Below are positions 53,738 through 61,567 of a stretch of DNA of 64,000 bases, piece by piece. The position numbers and the translations under genes are program-made. Each line of letters starts with the position of its first letter. Positions within the stretch are counted from its first letter, which is position 1. The stretch is from Erythrobacter sp. (GTDB taxonomy: Bacteria > Pseudomonadota > Alphaproteobacteria > Sphingomonadales > Sphingomonadaceae): positions 281,645-345,644 of the forward strand of contig JAPYPR010000001.1 in NCBI GenBank assembly GCA_029937545.1. Reading direction: 5' to 3'. The notes below the pieces were generated by a model. The model searched no databases and was not told the origin of the DNA. It saw nothing but the letters and a program-made list of their open reading frames with translations.

Positions 53738-54660
53738 GGTTCCTCGATCACCGCGACGAATTGCCCGAGAGCCTGCGGGGCGCGGTGATCGCGCTCGGCA
53801 ATTTCGACGGCTTCCACCTCGGCCACCAGGCAGTCGCGCGGCAAGCGATCGACTGGGCGCGGGCCGAGGGCCGGCCCAGCATCATAGCGACCTTCGATCC
53901 GCATCCCGTGCGCCATTTCCAGCCCGACGCGCCGCCGTTCCGCCTGACGACGCTGGAGCAGCGGCAGGAACTCTACCTTGCCGCCGGGGCCACCGCGATG
54001 CTGGTGTTCCATTTCGACGCCGAACTTGCGGGCACGACGGCGGAGGATTTCGTCCGGAAGCTGCTCGGCGAGCATCTCGGCGTGACGGGCGTCGTCACGG
54101 GCGAGGACTTTACCTTCGGCAAGGCGCGCGGCGGCAATTTCGACAAACTGGTGAGCCTCGGCAGGGAGGTCGGCATCGAAGCGCGCGCCGCCACGCCGGT
54201 GATGGACCATGGCAAGCCCGTCTCCTCCAGTCGCGTGCGCGACGCCCTGCGTGAAGGCGACCCGCAGGAAGCCGCGCGCCTGCTCACCCGCCCCTTCGCG
54301 ATTCGCGGGATAGTGCAGCATGGCGACAAACGCGGGCGCGAGATCGGCTATCCTACGGCGAACCTGCCGATAGAGCACTATCTGCGCCCGAAATACGGCA
54401 TCTACGCCGTCACCGGGCGCATCCTCTCGACCGGGCAGGAGCTAAAGGGCGCGGCCAATCTCGGCGTCCGCCCGCAATTCGATCCGCCCAAGGAATTGCT
54501 CGAGCCCTATTTCTTCGACTTCTCCGGCGACCTCTACGGGCAGGAGATCGAGGTGGCCTTCCACCACTTCCTGCGCGGCGAGGCGAAGTTCGACAGCCTC
54601 GATGCGCTGATCGAGCAGATGGAGCGCGATTGCCAGCGGGCGAAAGACTTGCTCGCGTGA
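53734..54660 (+). CDS. ribF: Bifunctional riboflavin kinase / FAD synthetase
   Basis: Makes FMN from riboflavin and then FAD. 308 aa from GTG 53734 (VRFLDHRDEL), which overlaps the folA stop. The FAD synthetase domain (about 15-180) has LGNFDGFHLGHQ at 21-32 and SSSRVRDAL; the kinase domain (about 185-305) has RGREIGYPTANLP and the FDFSGDLYGQEIEV end. The very long frame back to 53296 runs through folA and is not real. Confidence 0.96.
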   Translation: MRFLDHRDELPESLRGAVIALGNFDGFHLGHQAVARQAIDWARAEGRPSIIATFDPHPVRHFQPDAPPFRLTTLEQRQELYLAAGATAMLVFHFDAELAGTTAEDFVRKLLGEHLGVTGVVTGEDFTFGKARGGNFDKLVSLGREVGIEARAATPVMDHGKPVSSSRVRDALREGDPQEAARLLTRPFAIRGIVQHGDKRGREIGYPTANLPIEHYLRPKYGIYAVTGRILSTGQELKGAANLGVRPQFDPPKELLEPYFFDFSGDLYGQEIEVAFHHFLRGEAKFDSLDALIEQMERDCQRAKDLLA

Positions 54661-55709
54661 AACGCTGGCTCAAGATACTCGGCATGGCGGGCGCGGTGCT
54701 GTTCCTCGTCCTCACCGTGGTCAATGCCAGCTGGCTCGCGCCCGAACCCAAGGGCGCCGCCAAGATCATCGCCCATCGCGGGATCTCCCAGCAATATGAC
54801 AAGACCGGGCTGGGCCGCGACGATTGCACCGCCACCCGTATCGAGCAGCCGGTGCATGATTACCTCGAGAACACCACCCGCTCCATCGCCCGCACGGCGA
54901 AGCTTGGCGCCACTCTGGTAGAGGTCGATATCGCCCCCACCAGCGATGGCGAAATGGCGGTGTTCCACGACTGGACCGTCGATTGCCGTACCCAGGCGAG
55001 CGGCGACACGCGGGACTTCGCGCTCGAGGAGCTGAAGGCACTCGACGCGGGCTATGGCTACACTGCCGATGGCGGCGAGAGCTTCCCGTTCCGCGACGAA
55101 GGCGTGGGCGCGATCCCCTCGCTGGAAGAAGCGATGCAGGCGTCGGGCCGGGCGCAGCTGCTCTACACCTTCAAGAGCAAGGATTCGTCGGAAGCCGATT
55201 TGTTGGCGGCGAAGATCAAAGCAGCCGATCGCGACACCGGCCCGCGCGGCGATGCCTTTTATGGCGCGAAAGGTCCGGTGGACCGCATCCGCACGCATTT
55301 CCCCGATGCTTGGGCCTTCTCGCTGGAAGAGGGCCAGCAATGCTCGCGCGACTACATGCTGCTCGGCTGGAGCGGCTATGTGCCCGAGAGCTGCCGGAAC
55401 GGCACCGCCTTCGTGCCGCTGGATTATCAATGGGCGTTCTGGGGTTGGCCCAACCGCATGATCTCGCGGATGGAATCGGTCGGCGCGCGCATCGTGGTGC
55501 TCGGCCCGCAGGGCGAGGGGCGACCGCGTGGACTCGACCTGCCCGAACAGCTCGGCGAGATCCCGGCGAGCTTCAACGGCTACGTCATGGTTGACGACAG
55601 CCTCGCGGTCATCCCCGCCCTGATCCAGCGCTTCGACGACCGCACGCCGGAGGAATTCGAGCGCTTGCAGGGCGGGCTGGAGCGCAGGCGGGCGCGGCGG
55701 GGGGACTGA
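54657..55709 (+). CDS. Glycerophosphodiester phosphodiesterase family protein
   Basis: A 350-aa GDPD-type TIM barrel. N-terminal membrane anchor/signal (about 7-25), catalytic IIAHRGISQ (about 39-47), VEVDIAPTSDGEMAVFHDW with metal and catalytic residues. GTG at 54657 overlaps the ribF stop. Probably faces the periplasm and cleaves glycerophosphodiesters from lipids; specificity unknown. Last gene of the purE-to-GDPD chain. Confidence 0.9.
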   Translation: MKRWLKILGMAGAVLFLVLTVVNASWLAPEPKGAAKIIAHRGISQQYDKTGLGRDDCTATRIEQPVHDYLENTTRSIARTAKLGATLVEVDIAPTSDGEMAVFHDWTVDCRTQASGDTRDFALEELKALDAGYGYTADGGESFPFRDEGVGAIPSLEEAMQASGRAQLLYTFKSKDSSEADLLAAKIKAADRDTGPRGDAFYGAKGPVDRIRTHFPDAWAFSLEEGQQCSRDYMLLGWSGYVPESCRNGTAFVPLDYQWAFWGWPNRMISRMESVGARIVVLGPQGEGRPRGLDLPEQLGEIPASFNGYVMVDDSLAVIPALIQRFDDRTPEEFERLQGGLERRRARRGD

Positions 55710-55745
55710 TTGGTCTGCTCACTTGGCGGTGTCGCGCTTGATTTT

Positions 55746-55918
55746 GTTTTTCGCAGAGAGCGCAAAGGAAAAAGAGCCGCAGAGATGTCTCGCCTAGCCG
55801 AAGGCTCATCTCATCTTATCGACGTTGCGGCTGGAGGGATGTCTGGAGAAGGAGAGCGGCTTCGCCGCAGGCACAACATCTTCGCGTCTTTCTTCCCTCC
55901 GCGCTCTCTGCGAGAAAC
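55746..55918. repeat. Imperfect inverted repeat R4 before ileS
   Basis: Arms of about 42 bases at 55746-55787 and 55877-55918 pair with perfect core TCGCAGAGAGCGC (55751-55763) against GCGCTCTCTGCGA (55901-55913), then alternating matches through AGG, CGC and AGATG. The 90-base interior includes smaller stems around GCCGAAGGC. It is unrelated to R1-R3. The rest of the 289-base gap (55710-55998) shows no gene; the ileS promoter should lie right of the repeat. Confidence 0.85.
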
Positions 55919-55998
55919 CATAGCCCGCACGACGCCCGCAGCCCCGCACGCGCGAAACACTTTCTCGCCTCGCGCAAATCGGCTAGCGGGCTGCGCGT

Positions 55999-58869
55999 AT
56001 GTCCGAACAGCGCGATTATAGAGACACGGTCTTCCTGCCCAAGACCGATTTTCCCATGAAGGCCGGCTTGCCCCAGAAGGAGCCGGGCATCCAGTCGCGC
56101 TGGGAGGACGAGCAGCTCTATACCCAGCTGCGCGAGGCCCGCATCGGGCGGAGCAAGTTCATCTTCCACGACGGCCCGCCCTACGCCAATGGCGACATGC
56201 ATATCGGCCATGCGCTGAACCACGTGCTGAAGGACATGGTCTGCCGCACGCAGAACCTGCTCGGCAAGGATGCGCCCTATGTGCCCGGCTGGGATTGCCA
56301 CGGCCTGCCGATCGAATGGAAGGTCGAGGAGCAGTATCGCAAGAAGAAGCTCGACAAGAAGGCCGTTCCCCCGGCGGAATTCCGCGCCGAATGCCGCGCC
56401 TATGCGCAGCACTGGGTCAATGTGCAGCGCGAGCAATTGAAGCGCCTCGGCGTGATGGCGGATTGGGACAATCCCTATCTCACCATGCAGTTCGACAGCG
56501 AGGCGACCATCGTGGCCGAGCTGATGAAGTTCGCCGAAGCAGGCAATCTCTATCGGGGCTCGAAGCCGGTGATGTGGAGCCCGGTCGAGGAAACCGCACT
56601 GGCCGAGGCGGAGGTGGAATACGAGGACATCGTCTCGACCCAGATCGACGTGGCGTTCGAGATCACCGAGAGTCCGATCGAGGAACTGAAGGGTGCTTAC
56701 GCGGTAATCTGGACCACCACGCCGTGGACGATACCGGTGAACCAGGCGATCGCCTATGGGCCGGACGATGAGTACAAATTGTTCCGCATCACGGTTTCAA
56801 TGACTGGCTTTGACACGGTCAATGCGTTGGAGCGACCCACCTTCGACGCTCTGAACGAGCGTAAGGTTGTCATCGCCAACGATGAGGTCTTGATCGCTGA
56901 GTTCAACAGCCGACTGAGAGAAAGCTGGCCTGGAGCCGGACTGGTCGATCTCGAAGAATGGTCAGGCAAAGGCTCCGACCTCGCCGAAACCGTCGCCCGC
57001 CACCCGATGCACCATCTCGGCGGGTTCTACGCCAAGCCGCGCCCCTTCCTGCCGGGCGATTTCGTCACCACCGACAGCGGCACGGGCCTCGTCCACATGT
57101 CGCCCGATCATGGCGAGGACGATTTCCTGCTGTGCCGCGAATACGGGCTGGAACCGCAATTCGCAGTCATGGCCGACGGGCGCTATCGCGACGACTGGCC
57201 GTGGCTGGGCGGGGATGACGAGCGCCGCCGCGCGGTGATCAACAAGGGCCTGAATGCGCCCGACGGCCCGATCTGCTCCGACCTGCGCGAAGCGGGCGCG
57301 CTGCTCTCGGCGAGCGACGACTACCAGCACTCCTACCCGCACAGCTGGCGCTCCAAGGCCAAGGTCATCTACCGCTGCACCCCGCAATGGTTCGTGCCGA
57401 TGGACAAGGAACTGAGCGGCGGCGGAACCCTGCGCGAGCGCGCGACACAGGCCATCGCCGACACCCGCTTCGTGCCCGAAAAGGGCCGCAACCGCATCGG
57501 TTCGATGGTCGAAGGCCGCCCCGACTGGGTGCTCTCCCGCCAGCGCGCCTGGGGCGTGCCGATCACGCTGTTCGTCAAGACCGGCACCGGCGAGTATCTG
57601 CAGGACACAGCTGTCAACGCGCGCGTCGTCGAGGCGGTGCGCGAGCAGGGCGTCGATGCCTGGGACGAAAGCCGCAAGGCCGAATTTCTCGGGTCCGATC
57701 ACGATCCCGACGATTACGAGATGGTCACCGACATTCTCGACGTCTGGTTCGATTCGGGCTGCACCCATGCCTTCGTGCTCGAAAGCGGGCGCTGGCCGGA
57801 AATGCAGTGGCCTGCGGACCTCTATCTCGAGGGCAGCGACCAGCATCGCGGCTGGTTCCAGTCCTCCCTGCTCGAAAGCTGCGCCACGCGGGGCCGTGCG
57901 CCCTATAACCAGATCCTGACCCACGGCTTCACCATGGATGCCAAAGGCAAGAAGATGTCGAAGAGCCTCGGCAACACCATCGATCCCCTGAAGGTGATGG
58001 AGCAATATGGCGCGGATATCATCCGCCTGTGGGCGCTCTCGGTCGACTATACCGAGGATCACCGCATCGGCGACGAGATCCTGAAAGGGGTCGCCGACCA
58101 GTACCGCAAGCTGCGCAACACCTTCCGCTATTTGCTCGGCGCGCTCGACGGTTTCGTCGGCGACATGGGCGATGCGGGCGAGGTGCCGGAGCTGGAGCTT
58201 TACGTGCTCGCCCTGCTGGCCGATCTGGACGGCAAGCTGCGCAAGGCGGTCGATGATTACGACTTCAACGCCTACACCCGCCTGCTCGTGGATTTCTGCA
58301 ACGAGGACCTGTCGGCCTTCTTCTTCGATATCCGCAAGGACGTGCTCTATTGCGACGGGCCGGACAGCACCAGGCGCAACGCCTATCGCACCGTGCTCGA
58401 CCTGCTGTTCCACGCGCTGGTCCGCTATGCGGCGCCGGTTCTGGTGTTCACGGCGGAGGAAGTCTGGAGCACGCGCTATCCGGATGGCGGAAGTGTTCAC
58501 CTGCTCGAATGGCCGCAGGTGCCCGGCGTCACTGCGGACGGAGCGAAGTGGAGCAAGCTGCGCGACTTGCGCGAAGACGTGATGGAAGCGATCGAGCCGC
58601 TGCGGCGCGAGAAGGTGATCCGCTCCGGCCTCGAAGCCGATGTCACCGTGCCTGCCGATGCGGTGCCGGAGGGCTTTAGCGATGCCGATCTCGCCGAACT
58701 GTTCATCACCGCGTCAGTCACGCGGGGGCAGGGCGACGCGGTGACCGTGAGCCGGACAGACGAGAACAAGTGCGGGCGCTGCTGGCGCCTGCTGCCGAGC
58801 GTGGCCGAAGACGGCGCGCTGTGCGACCGCTGCGAGGATGTTGTCGTCCAGCAGGACGCAGCCGCATGA
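55999..58869 (+). CDS. ileS: Isoleucine--tRNA ligase
   Basis: Class I synthetase, 956 aa. HIGH motif HIGH at 68-71 (DMHIGHALN), KMSKS at 652-656, CP1 editing domain in between with WTTTPWTIPVN, and a C-terminal zinc knuckle CGRCWRLLP/CDRCEDVV. Residues about 258-325 (56770-56970) differ in codon use and base composition from the rest and look longer than in common IleRS, yet the frame is intact. The stop overlaps lspA by 4 nt. Confidence 0.96.
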   Translation: MSEQRDYRDTVFLPKTDFPMKAGLPQKEPGIQSRWEDEQLYTQLREARIGRSKFIFHDGPPYANGDMHIGHALNHVLKDMVCRTQNLLGKDAPYVPGWDCHGLPIEWKVEEQYRKKKLDKKAVPPAEFRAECRAYAQHWVNVQREQLKRLGVMADWDNPYLTMQFDSEATIVAELMKFAEAGNLYRGSKPVMWSPVEETALAEAEVEYEDIVSTQIDVAFEITESPIEELKGAYAVIWTTTPWTIPVNQAIAYGPDDEYKLFRITVSMTGFDTVNALERPTFDALNERKVVIANDEVLIAEFNSRLRESWPGAGLVDLEEWSGKGSDLAETVARHPMHHLGGFYAKPRPFLPGDFVTTDSGTGLVHMSPDHGEDDFLLCREYGLEPQFAVMADGRYRDDWPWLGGDDERRRAVINKGLNAPDGPICSDLREAGALLSASDDYQHSYPHSWRSKAKVIYRCTPQWFVPMDKELSGGGTLRERATQAIADTRFVPEKGRNRIGSMVEGRPDWVLSRQRAWGVPITLFVKTGTGEYLQDTAVNARVVEAVREQGVDAWDESRKAEFLGSDHDPDDYEMVTDILDVWFDSGCTHAFVLESGRWPEMQWPADLYLEGSDQHRGWFQSSLLESCATRGRAPYNQILTHGFTMDAKGKKMSKSLGNTIDPLKVMEQYGADIIRLWALSVDYTEDHRIGDEILKGVADQYRKLRNTFRYLLGALDGFVGDMGDAGEVPELELYVLALLADLDGKLRKAVDDYDFNAYTRLLVDFCNEDLSAFFFDIRKDVLYCDGPDSTRRNAYRTVLDLLFHALVRYAAPVLVFTAEEVWSTRYPDGGSVHLLEWPQVPGVTADGAKWSKLRDLREDVMEAIEPLRREKVIRSGLEADVTVPADAVPEGFSDADLAELFITASVTRGQGDAVTVSRTDENKCGRCWRLLPSVAEDGALCDRCEDVVVQQDAAA

Positions 58870-59414
58870 ACCCTGTGATGACGAACCGCCTGATCGGCTG
58901 CGTCGTCGCGCTGGTGCTGTTCGCCGTCGACCAGTGGTCGAAGAATTACGTCACCAAGACGCTCGGCATTGACGAGATCGGCAAGGCGATGGAGCTGCTG
59001 CCGATATTCGATCTGCGTTTCACCCGCAATTTCGGCGTCTCGCTTGGGATGTTCGAGGCGACCAGCCCGGAGATGCGCTGGGGCCTCGTGCTCGTCACCG
59101 GCCTCATCGCGCTGGTGGTGACGGTGTGGATGCTGCGCGAGAAGCTGCTCGGCGATATCATTGCGCTGTCCTTCATCCTCGGCGGGGCGCTGGGCAACAT
59201 CAAGGATCGTTACGAGCTCGGCTATGTGGTCGATTTCGCCGATCTGCATTTCGGGGATTTCCGCCCCTTCCTGATCTTCAATGTCGCCGATGCCGCCATT
59301 ACCATCGGCGTCGTCATCGTCCTTGCGCGCGCCTTCTTCATGCGCGACAATGACGACAAGGAGGTCGACGACCTCATGAACACCAAGGCGGCCGATGCCG
59401 CGGAGAGCAAGTGA
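58866..59414 (+). CDS. lspA: Lipoprotein signal peptidase (signal peptidase II)
   Basis: Aspartic membrane protease that removes lipoprotein signals. 182 aa, four membrane helices, catalytic Asp in VVDFADLHF and FNVADAAITIG, plus RNFGVSLG and GGALGNIKDR. ATG 58866 (MNPVMTNRL) overlaps the ileS stop. Next to a lipoprotein gene (bamF) which is its likely substrate. Confidence 0.95.
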   Translation: MNPVMTNRLIGCVVALVLFAVDQWSKNYVTKTLGIDEIGKAMELLPIFDLRFTRNFGVSLGMFEATSPEMRWGLVLVTGLIALVVTVWMLREKLLGDIIALSFILGGALGNIKDRYELGYVVDFADLHFGDFRPFLIFNVADAAITIGVVIVLARAFFMRDNDDKEVDDLMNTKAADAAESK

Positions 59415-59824
59415 TGACCAAATTCGCCCGTATCGCCCTCATCGCCGGGCTCGGCGCCATGACCGCAGCCTGCGGCAGCGGCGGCCTGCTCAATCGCGAC
59501 CGGCCCGACGAATTCGCCGTGCAGCGCCAGGCGCCGCTGGTGGTCCCGCCCGATTTCAACCTCGAACCGCCCGCACCCGGCGCTCCCCGCCCGGCGGAAG
59601 GCACGACGGCCGAGCAGGCGCTCGACGCTCTGTTCGGCGGCCCGGCCCCGCGCTCCAGCGTGGAAACCAGCGTCCTCGACCGCGCCGGAGCAGCCGCTCC
59701 CGGCATCCGCTCCAGCGTCGGCGACCCCGGCACCGCCACGGTCGCCAAGGGTTCGGTCACCCGCGACATCATCGCCGCGCCCGAAGGCGACGGCGCGACG
59801 GCGGTCGCGGTAATACCGGGTTGA
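59411..59824 (+). CDS. bamF: DUF3035 lipoprotein, BamF-type BAM complex subunit
   Basis: A 137-aa lipoprotein with signal ending at lipobox TAAC (about residue 21) and the family motif RPDEFAVQRQAPLVVPPDFN (about 31-50). In Caulobacter such a protein, BamF, is an alphaproteobacterial subunit of the outer-membrane beta-barrel assembly complex. The remainder is low-complexity Pro/Ala/Gly. GTG 59411 overlaps the lspA stop; the ATG right after may be used instead. Confidence 0.85.
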   Translation: MMTKFARIALIAGLGAMTAACGSGGLLNRDRPDEFAVQRQAPLVVPPDFNLEPPAPGAPRPAEGTTAEQALDALFGGPAPRSSVETSVLDRAGAAAPGIRSSVGDPGTATVAKGSVTRDIIAAPEGDGATAVAVIPG

Positions 59825-59830
59825 TTGCTT

Positions 59831-60116
59831 TTCGCACCGACATCCGTCGGTGCGTCCTCGGCGCTGTTCTTCCTTCGTTACGCTCAGTCAGGCACCTGTG
59901 GGCGGGCGGTCGCCCTTGCCGGGCCTCCCCCGGCCCGGTGCTCTAGGAGAGGTGAGATTGCACGCTCTGGCGCGACGTAGCGCCACCTAGAGAACCGAGG
60001 CGAAGCCGAGGCAAGGGCCGACCGGCGGCCCAGCAGCGATGCGGCCGTCAGGTCGCGTGAGCGAGGAAAGCCTAAGGCCGCGGACGCGGCCGCCGGCGCT
60101 TGAGGCCAGACAAACA
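59831..60116. repeat. Palindromic repeat R3 (two units in inverted order)
   Basis: About 285 bases between the convergent bamF and SDR genes. Left unit opens with CGCACCGAC-ATCC-GTCGGTGCG (59833-59854), a 9-bp stem. The centre is CGGTGCTCTAGG (59936-59947) paired with CCTAGAGAACCG (59986-59997, one mismatch), enclosing the hairpin TGGCGC-GACGTA-GCGCCA (59968-59985). The right unit reversed matches R1 (GCTCACGCGACCTGACGG is identical). It ends near GGCCAGACAAACAAAAACC. Nearly the whole convergent gap is repeat. Confidence 0.88.
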
Positions 60117-60121
60117 AAAAC

Positions 60122-61018
60122 CTATATACTCTGCTCGGCCTTATCCTGCGCATTCGCCCCTTTGATCATGTCGCGCATCGCGCTCCATTCCTCGTCGCCC
60201 AGCCCGTGCAGCGCGCCCCAGAAGGTGCCGCCGGTCGCCTGGTAGCCTGCGCCGTCGATGGCGATGGTCTGGCCGTTCACCCATTCCGCGCCCGGCCCCA
60301 TCAAGAAGGTCGCAAGATTGGCGAGTTCGTGCATCTCGCCATGGCGCCCCATCGGGTTCATTTCGTCGTTCGAATTGCCGCCGCGCCCGCCGGGTGAGAG
60401 CCGCGCGCTCATGCCCTTGGTCGGGAAGAGGCCGGGGGCAATGGCGTTGAAGCGCAGGCCATAACGGCCCCATTCGACCGCGAGGCTCTGCGTCATCGCA
60501 TTGATGCCTGCCTTGCTCATCGCGCTGGGCACAACGAAGGCGCTGCCGTTCCACACCCATGTCGTGAGGATCGAGAGAAAACTCGCCTTGCGCTTTTCCG
60601 CGATCAGCCTCGTGCCGACTTCCAGCGTGACGTAGAACGTTCCGCGAAAGACGATGTCGCTGATGGCGTTGAAACCGTTGACCGACAGATCCTCCGTCCG
60701 GCTGACGAAATTGCCCGCCGCATTGTTGACCACGCCGGTCAGCGGCCCGCGCTCCCAGATGGCATCGACCATCGCCTTGATCGCGTCCGCATCGCGAATA
60801 TCGCAGGCATGGCCGACCACCGTGCCGTCATGCGCGTCCATCATCTGTTGCGCGGTTTCGTCGAGCTTGCCCTTTCGCCGCCCGCAAATGTGGACCTCGG
60901 CGCCCAGCTTGAGGAAGGCTTCGGTCATCACCTTGCCGAGGCCCGTGCCGCCACCGGTGACGAGAATGCGCTCCCCGTCCATCAGGCCATCGCGGAACAT
61001 CAGCTTGTCGATTTCCAT
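60122..61018 (-). CDS. SDR family oxidoreductase, 2,4-dienoyl-CoA reductase-like
   Basis: Short-chain reductase of 298 aa with cofactor motif VTGGGTGLGKVM and NNAAGNF. The usual YxxxK is replaced by FVVPSAMSKAGINAM, where Ser and Lys remain; the same arrangement occurs in mitochondrial-type 2,4-dienoyl-CoA reductase (DECR1), so it probably reduces dienoyl-CoA with NADPH during degradation of unsaturated fatty acids. ATG 61018 has AAGGAGAG upstream; the frame extending to 61564 lies under the PH-domain gene. Confidence 0.87.
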   Translation of the reverse strand: MEIDKLMFRDGLMDGERILVTGGGTGLGKVMTEAFLKLGAEVHICGRRKGKLDETAQQMMDAHDGTVVGHACDIRDADAIKAMVDAIWERGPLTGVVNNAAGNFVSRTEDLSVNGFNAISDIVFRGTFYVTLEVGTRLIAEKRKASFLSILTTWVWNGSAFVVPSAMSKAGINAMTQSLAVEWGRYGLRFNAIAPGLFPTKGMSARLSPGGRGGNSNDEMNPMGRHGEMHELANLATFLMGPGAEWVNGQTIAIDGAGYQATGGTFWGALHGLGDEEWSAMRDMIKGANAQDKAEQSI

Positions 61019-61102
61019 GTTTCTCTCCTTCCCGCCGGAGCCTAACGAGTCAGCCGGCGGAAACAATTGAAAGCGCGCGCTGTATTGCGTAGCTATGACG
61101 GT

Positions 61103-61567
61103 ATGGACGACCAACCGCTCACGCCGCTCGACCCGGCCTATGCCTCCATGCTCCGGCTGCAGTTCGCGATTGTCGCGCTGGTGCTGCTCGCCGGGGCGAC
61201 TGCGGCGGAGATCGCGATCCCGGGCTATACCGGGGCGGTCTGGATCCCGGTCATCGTCTTTTCGCTCTGGCTGCTGATCCGCATGCCTATGCGCCGCTAT
61301 GCCGCGCGGGGATATTCGCTGGCCGAAGAGCGGCTGCGCGTGGTGCGCGGCATCCTGTTCCGCTCGGACACGGTCGTGCCGTTCGGGCGCGTGCAGCATA
61401 TCGACGTGAACCAGGGCCCGCTGGAGCGCTTGTTCCACCTCGCCACGCTGACCGTGCATACTGCGGGATCGCACAATGCCTCGGTGTCGCTGCCCGGCCT
61501 CGCGCAGGAAGACGCGGCGGCGATGCGCGAGGAGATCCGCGCGGCCATCCGGCGCGATACGCAATGA
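61103..61567 (+). CDS. PH domain-containing membrane protein (YdbS-like)
   Basis: A 154-aa protein with two adjacent hydrophobic helices (about 18-38 and 42-62) followed by one bacterial PH domain (about 70-150, GILFRSDTVVPFGRVQHIDV). ATG at 61103 (MDDQPLTPLD). Its stop overlaps the start of the larger PH protein by 4 nt; such pairs are YdbS/YdbT-like and of unknown function. Divergent from the SDR gene. Confidence 0.88.
   Translation: MDDQPLTPLDPAYASMLRLQFAIVALVLLAGATAAEIAIPGYTGAVWIPVIVFSLWLLIRMPMRRYAARGYSLAEERLRVVRGILFRSDTVVPFGRVQHIDVNQGPLERLFHLATLTVHTAGSHNASVSLPGLAQEDAAAMREEIRAAIRRDTQ

Noticed and set aside
56962-58500. 512-codon minus-strand frame
   Set aside because: Antisense to ileS with its HIGH and KMSKS motifs; no family features.
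61019-61564. N-terminal extension of the SDR gene
   Set aside because: Lies antisense to the PH-domain gene; ATG 61018 has a good ribosome-binding site.
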